NCBI GenBank assembly: GCA_016758965.1
Contig: JAEPRB010000088.1
Location: 17,469-81,468 of the forward strand
Origin: Circinella minor
Lineage: Eukaryota > Mucoromycota > Mucoromycetes > Mucorales > Lichtheimiaceae
Direction: 5' to 3'
DNA: 64,000 nt
Part shown: positions 58,301-64,000 of the stretch, piece by piece
Position numbering within the stretch: the first letter of the stretch is position 1
How the letters are laid out: each line of letters opens with the position of its first letter
The notes under the pieces: generated by a model
What the model saw: only the letters and a program-made list of their open reading frames with translations
Database searches by the model: none
Told to the model about the DNA's origin: nothing
Made by a program: the position numbers and the translations under genes

Positions 58301-60703
58301 TATCCACCAATGCCATTAAAATGTCTGCGTCTATAAATATAATAAGTATGATACAAAGGTGATGATCTAACATGTTGAGTCGTTCAGTATTGTTGTTGCT
58401 GCTATTTGGTTTATGGGACATAACTTCTTTAGCGTCAGCGTATCCAAAACCTTTCATTAAATCGTTCATATCATTTCCACTAGCACCAAGTCGTGATGTA
58501 GCACCACTATAAGGATTGTTTTGGTCGCTAGTACTTGTTCCTCTGCTTCTTCCTGGAGCGATATGTACAGTATGTTGCCGGCCGGTTAAAAAATTATTGT
58601 AATCCTTGGGTAATTTGACTCGAAAGACATTAAAAAACATGTCCAGCACAATTTTCTATATATTACGTGATAATAAGTCACTTATATCCCACCCATAGAT
58701 ATTAAACAACGCAATCCATTATCTATACAGCTATATATCTATTTATTTAGCTGTATGTATATAAAAATATATATATACCTGTGTTTCTGGTGCTGGAAAT
58801 CGTAACGTCTGTACAACAGAACGTGCTGCTCGCATATTATTTGCGCACATCAAGAAAACACCTGCCCAACTTTTCAATAATAATGTGACGACACGTGCAC
58901 TATTCTTAAGTCGTTCTTCAAAATTAGTCCCTTTGCCTGTCTCAGTAAACGGTGCAATGATTGTTTCTAATTCGACACCAGGTCGTAAATAACGTCGTCT
59001 TCCAGGTGTATCCAATATATAAACAAGTGCATGAACGAGTACTTCAGCCATATTCAATTGACCATCCAATAAAGCTTGCATTAATACTCGAACGCCACCA
59101 GAACGTACGGTGAGTCCAATATCAAGAATAGCTATTCAGAAAAAAAGATGATCCCATATTTTATTCATTAATAGATCCATTATAGTTGATTCTAACTAGT
59201 TTATTTGTTACCTAATTCTGCCAAAGTTTCCAAAGATATATTTCGTAATCGACAGTCGGTTTGCTCTGCTATAGCAACAATAGCACGTACAATGCCTTGA
59301 TTAATATATTCAAGGCCATTGTATTCAATAAATGATCGAACAAGTTTTAAACTTTGTTCTCGTTCTGGTTCATGATTAGTGGGATCACGTGAAAGTGCTC
59401 TATACATACATTGAAAAAAAAAGTTATAAAAAATTATAATAAACTATAGTATACAAGAATTTTTACCTGACAATAAATATATCAATCTGCATATCCATCA
59501 TAATTTTGACGTCTGCAGGTCCTTCAACAAGATGACGTAAATTGCGAAGACTCATAACTCTTACTTCTCGATTTGGACCTGCAATACATTGACGTAAACT
59601 AACAAAGAAGAGAATGGTTGAGTTATCTGACGAAAAATAAAAATAAAAATAAAAAATAGAGTCTGATCATGATGATAATGATAGTACTTTACCATGCAAC
59701 CATATTTTGTTTTGGATAGTGTGTCTCAATGTCTGTAGTGTTTTTCAATATCCGGAGTAATGTATCAAGTTTAGCAAGTTTAGATTCTTTAATGGCTAAT
59801 GCATCAGAAGATGTGCCTGGTTTTGTTGCTTTCCATTCATCAATCCGTAATTGGGTAATTATATGATGTAATCGTTTCCCAATTGGCCAAGCATCTAATT
59901 ATATATATTTTATAATGTTAACTCTTCCTCATCATCACAATCGTATTGTATATATTTTTACCATCATCAGGAAATGATATATTTTCTTGAGACGCCTTTT
60001 GTTTCCCTTTAATATTTGGTGAGCTATTAGATCGAGGTTTACTTCTATTTCGTGAGGATGTGTTTGATGTGATAGTAGATGAAAATAATGCATTCCCCGT
60101 ATAATTATGTTCTTTGAGTTTTTGAGTTACTTCGTTTATAGTTGGACCTAAAAAAAAAAAAAAAAAGGTTGTCATTATATAAGCGACAATTTTTTTTTTC
60201 TTCCCCTTCACTCTCCTCGTTCCTACTTCTTCCCATTATAGTAAACTTACCAGCATTGGTGCGAATGTATTCGATACGTTGAACAATCTCATCCATGGAA
60301 GCATTGCAACTTTCCAGTTGAGCTTCTAGATCCTTTTTTCGTTTTTTATCTTTAAAATAAACTTCAAGCATATTTTCCACACCGAGTTTTATTTTCGTTT
60401 CTTTATCATGTCTTGCTAATAATTCGTCCAACTATAAATATAAACATATGTTCCGAGTTTATTGTATGTATATACATATATATTTGTTGTAAGTTTATAT
60501 ATATATATATATATCAAATACAGGGCAAGTGTATATATGTTTTCCGCGTTTTATTAATTTTTTTCATTATGTCTAATGTATAGATTAAGTATAATAATAA
60601 CCTCACGCATTATTTGAGAGCTACGTTTTCCAAGAGTGGATGGCAATGGTGGCGGTGGAGGTGGTGGCGATGGGGCCAATGTAGAAGACACGGCGTTTTC
60701 CAT
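55325..60703 (-). CDS. RICTOR/Ste20 (TORC2 subunit) with N-terminal HR1-like repeat
   Basis: Fourteen exons give 1376 residues: 60703-60602, 60431-60251, 60147-59962, 59894-59693, 59598-59467, 59399-59212, 59131-58779, 58655-57088, 56995-56917, 56834-56707, 56614-56324, 56241-56097, 56004-55853, 55748-55325. A Pro-rich leader (nine-residue region of mostly Pro) precedes a coiled HR1-like segment (MRELDELLARHDKETKIKLG). The RICTOR N domain follows (RNLRHLVEGP, SLKLVRSFIEYN, VYILDTPGRRRYLRPGVELE), then HEAT-like repeats and the middle domain with WESISELLQGPLLNPRRLEEA and SGYNPIRLFATQYLGNI, then the conserved phosphorylation-site region (TSTGFRYLYALGYV, DGCGLLREKGHF, AVLWAVGSIGATKNGLPFLE, CYYVLGLVAKTQQGIEILSE). 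RICTOR is the defining subunit of TOR complex 2, controlling AGC kinases, actin and membrane stress. The tail is Glu/Ser-rich. The frame closes through all exons. The start is the first ATG of the Pro-rich exon and is less sure. Confidence 0.93.
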
Positions 60704-61178
60704 CGTTAGAAGCCGATTATAATATAAAAGGGGAAAAGGAAAGAGAAGAAATGTAACTACCGAAACTATAAGCATATTATAATAGTTATTACGCGGAGTT
60801 GTTTTTTTTTTTTTTTTTTTTTTTTGGCTTCTGGTCATTGTACCTGGGAAAGAAGTAAACCTAAAATATGTATTACATCTGATATGATGATAATAAATGC
60901 ACCATCTCCAAGTTATTATACAATTCTTTTGTATGATTTAATGAAAAAAAACATCATGCATTTTATTAATATTTTTACAGTAGAGAATATTATTATATAA
61001 TAATTTTACTCTATTAACGTAAACTTAAAAGAAAGAAAAGGGAATAAATGTAATAAATGAATAGCATAAAAAAAAATAGTATCATTCGCTGCTATTGTCA
61101 TGTAAATAGCGATAGTACGTAATTAAAGTAGCGGTAATAATAGTAGTAGTAATAGTAGTAAAAATGATGTTATATCCT
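60704..61178. other. 475-bp intergenic region
   Basis: RICTOR promoter side, with a T run of about 24 at 60802-60825, and the 3' flank of the Smr gene with a TAG/TAA-rich tract at about 61130-61160. No gene seen. Confidence 0.4.
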
Positions 61179-62247
61179 TTACATGATAGCACAATCACCT
61201 CTGTCCACTCGATCAGTGATTCTATCGAGCCAAGAGAGATCGCCAGTTCCTTGGCCAAACTCAACATAAAGACAACCTGGATTAGGTCGATCTGGTGTAC
61301 ATTTTACATTATATTTTTTAATCATTTCACCAATAGCTGGTTTTAATTTTGCAATTTGCCCTATTTATATTTATATGTATGAGTGAGTAATTTTTTTTAT
61401 TTTTTTTTACATGTAAAAAAATAGATCTCTTCTGTTCCTGTCAAGTATAATGGGTATATAACAAATAATCCATCCTTCCTTTTTTTTTTCTTTTTCATCG
61501 CTTCAAAGAATAGTAATAAGAGTAATATTTACCAGGGCTATGAAGACCTTTTCCAACAATGATTGTTAAATGATCTTGACCAGAATGTTGACAACGTCTT
61601 AATGCTTCATCAACTTTCTCTGTAGCTTCTTTTACAAATAATCCATGTAGATCAATTTCGTCTGCAGGTCGTCCAGCATTCTTTTCTTGGAAAATCAAGT
61701 TAGCTGCTTGCTTATTATATTTTTTCATTTGATCGTCATGATGATGACCTTGATTTGAAAGTTGTTTGGCTATTTTTTTTTTTTTTTAAAAAAAAACAGG
61801 AAAATTAGTTGTTATTGTTTTTGTTGTCATGACAAGAAAGTAACACGATGAGCTTTATTTATATGAAACATAATTCAATTACGAGAGCATGATTGAACCC
61901 CTTTGTTTATATTTTTTTTTGATTCCTGTTTTATATATTTATTTACCTTGGGCCCCATCACCATTACTATAAGCTTCCTGACTTTTTTGATAACAATGAT
62001 TACGTTTTTCTGCCTCTTGATGAGCTAACTCTCGAAGTTGAGTATAATCAGCACTATCTTCTTCATGTGGATGATACTGATGAGAACTACTCGCGTTACC
62101 ACCATAGCTTTGTTGTTGATGATGATAATTGTCGTTGTTATTATTACTGTTCTTATTGTTGTCGAATTCGTTTTGCAACTTTTTTAAAATCTTGAACAGC
62201 TTTAAACCTTTATTAGCTGTACGTTCAAACGATTGTGAATTACCCAT
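61179..62247 (-). CDS. DUF1771-Smr domain protein with N-myristoylation motif
   Basis: Three exons (62247-61947, 61769-61533, 61360-61179) give 239 residues. The N-terminus MGNSQSFER fits the N-myristoylation consensus (Gly2, Ser at position 6 after the initiator Met scheme), suggesting membrane attachment. An Asn/His/Gln-rich linker follows, then a DUF1771 helix pair (LRELAHQEAEKRNHCYQKSQEAY...KYNKQAANLIFQEKNA) and a Smr domain with IDLHGLFVKEATEKV, HLTIIVGKGLHSPG and KLKPAIGEMIKKY...PGCLYVEFG. Smr domains bind or nick RNA/DNA and occur in RNA quality-control nucleases such as Cue2. Here no CUE domain is present and the DLHGL motif is intact. The C-terminus ends CAIM, which is not a clear prenylation box. 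Confidence 0.88.
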
Positions 62248-64000
62248 GATGTTATGAACAATAAACGAAAAAGCTTGGTGGAGAGGGTGAGTAGAAAGAA
62301 AAGAAAAAAAAAAAAAAAAAAAGAAAAAAGTGAAAGAAAGGAAACAAAAAAAAAAAAATTAAAGGAGGAAAGGACATATAGACTTAATACAGATTCCATA
62401 TTCAAATTTAGATGCCCGATAAATCTGCTTCATTACCGATTCTCCGCATGCAGTCGATGCAGTGGTCCATGCCAACTTTGTAACACTCTGAAACATGTTA
62501 TATTTAGAAGGATGACAGTTGTACTTCTTTTAAGATAATAATCTTTATCCCCGACCAATCGGTATACAGCCCTTTTTATTCGAGTCAAAAAAAAAAAAAA
62601 AAACTGATCTGAATACTTGACAACAGTTGATAGTAGATAAAAGCAGTAAGTAAGTAAAAGAAAACACCTTGAAACAATACATTTCTTTTAATTCAAATCA
62701 TTTCATTATCATCATTATTCCTATATCCCCGTAACCATGAGGTAACATAGATTGCATATATGAGGCATTCTTTTCAGTACGTATCAATATGTCAGCTAGA
62801 TATAAATACTATGTCAACAAGTCTTTGTTTTTACTTGCCCAAACATCAAATGTCTCTCTGGTGCTTGACCACCTAATAATTTAAGCAAACGTCGTGTCAC
62901 ACGTGCAACATATGGTTATGGTGTTAAATATCATTAAGCAGTTGCATGATCAAATTTAGTCTTGATAAACTTGTTATACAGTAATAATAGTAAGTATTAT
63001 CACTTTGTGATAATTAACTGTTCATTCCTAAAAAATAGAATGCACTTGGCCAAAATGAAACGGCTTTTTGGTTGACGAGAAGTGTCACAATAAGTTAAAT
63101 CGTATTGTCCAGAAAAATGACTTTACGTAATATGAGACGTAGCGACCTTTTTTCTTTTTTTTTAAAAAAAAAAAAAGATGTACGTAATAACGAATACTTT
63201 CTTTTACGACTAGGGAAGATACTTTAAAATTGATTTTACGTATATTCTAAGTTTTCTGTTGATAGGGTAGAATTCATGACTAAATAATAAAAGATTTATA
63301 TAAAAATAGTGCAAAAAGAAAAAACTGTTTTTGAAGTGCCAGGGATGGAGGTAATAGACTTTTTGATTTTTTGATGTTTATAATCAGATTAAGGTCTGGT
63401 ATTATACCGAGACTGAAATCTCTTTTCTTGTGTTTTACCTTATTGAGTCTCAATACCACTGTCTTTGTTACAAACCATAATTTATTTTAAGCTATCAAAC
63501 CAACAAACTGACCAAGTGCGAAAATTGATCTAGATATATTCTAGCTGTCACATATTACGAGTAAAATTTCACTATTAAATATAAATCATCTACAGAACCA
63601 AAGAAGATAAATTGAAATAAAAGACCCTAGATCATAAAAAAAAAAAAAAGGTGTAATGAATTTGTATAAGGAAAGTCAAAAAATGGCATAACCCTTCTTG
63701 TCAAACTTTGAACTCTTACCGACAAAATCTATGCTGCAATTAAATAGCTTCTGAACTTTGCATTTCCAGTGCGTTCTTAAACAGGAGGCGGTTAATCATA
63801 TTATATCTTCATGGACTCGGTCGAATCCCTCTTTTTAAATTTGACTTTCACGAAATCGACTGAACAATTAATATTACTTTGCTTCATCTTGTAAGATATG
63901 AGGTGGAATATATGAAATTTGTAATAATATGGAAATAAGATACGGATAATAATATAATAGATATAGTAATAATTTATTTCAAACAAAAACAAATGGCATT
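62248..64000. other. Gene-poor right edge
   Basis: Starts with the Smr promoter (A-rich on the plus strand, about 62298-62358). A minus-strand stretch at about 62835-62915 reads RRLLKLLGGQAPERHLMFGQ and ends at a possible GTAAAA donor. Another at about 62720-62795 begins after a TAG acceptor-like site. Their phases do not join and a stop lies just upstream, so they may be exons of a decayed gene. A T-run/A-run switch lies at 63144-63176. Nothing is seen from 63200 to the end. Confidence 0.4.

Noticed and set aside
58325..58360. Possible intron within the large RICTOR exon (GTATCA...TATAG)
   Set aside because: The candidate is only about 24 bases, and the hydrophobic segment it would remove has the expected position and character for the RICTOR helical repeats; reading through keeps the frame.
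62254..62538. 94-codon Lys-rich plus-strand frame divergent from the Smr gene
   Set aside because: First half is a poly-A tract translated as Lys; the second half has no motif, and the position is the Smr promoter.
1..64000. CRISPR arrays, bacterial operons, rRNA genes
   Set aside because: None present; the window is eukaryotic nuclear DNA and no regularly spaced repeats with unique spacers or rRNA sequence were seen.

Overview
The window is nuclear DNA from a filamentous fungus, most likely Mucoromycota (Mucorales-like). The reasons are the strong AT bias, many short introns (about 50-210 bp) with GTAAGT/GTATGT-type donors and TAG/CAG acceptors, and a gene set typical of that group: a divergent FTR1-FET3 iron-uptake pair, a NIPA transporter, a glyoxal oxidase, a secreted GH47 mannosidase and a RICTOR/Ste20 subunit of TORC2. 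No species call is possible from the sequence alone.

The window has two compartments. Bases 1 to about 17.2 kb hold no intact gene that I can support. They contain decayed material: a fragment resembling a zinc alcohol dehydrogenase, a Ty3/gypsy-like integrase-tail fossil, a hAT-like element with imperfect 8-bp target duplications, an eroded multi-exon gene of unknown function, a CAAAAA satellite flanked by a perfect 25-bp inverted repeat, a threefold tandem repeat with exon-like units, a decayed tRNA-like sequence and a 980-bp non-autonomous pogo-like DNA transposon. From 17.6 to 62.2 kb the sequence is gene-dense, with twelve intron-containing genes: FTR1 (-), FET3 (+), a WDR44/Dgr2-like WD40 protein (-), a HECT ubiquitin ligase (+), a mucin-like single-pass surface protein (+), a NIPA-type Mg2+ transporter (+), glyoxal oxidase (+), GH47 alpha-mannosidase (-), an MFS sugar transporter (+), cystathionine beta-lyase (+), a GT31-GT32 fusion glycosyltransferase (-), a RICTOR homologue (-), and a myristoylation-motif DUF1771-Smr protein (-) (thirteen including FTR1 and FET3 separately). 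After 62.3 kb the sequence is gene-poor again.

Functionally, FTR1 and FET3 form the reductive iron-uptake complex and share a 598-bp divergent promoter carrying three perfect ATCTGATAA boxes, the core bound by fungal iron-responsive GATA repressors. A fourth copy lies downstream of FTR1. The 40-50 kb block (glyoxal oxidase, GH47, sugar porter) suggests extracellular or secretory carbohydrate chemistry, but clustering may be accidental. RICTOR, Smr and HECT proteins are housekeeping or signalling genes.

Exon boundaries were built by hand. Every model closes in one reading frame with canonical GT-AG introns, but none has transcript support. The most unusual coding feature is the multi-membrane-spanning protein that joins a GT31-type and a GT32-type glycosyltransferase domain.
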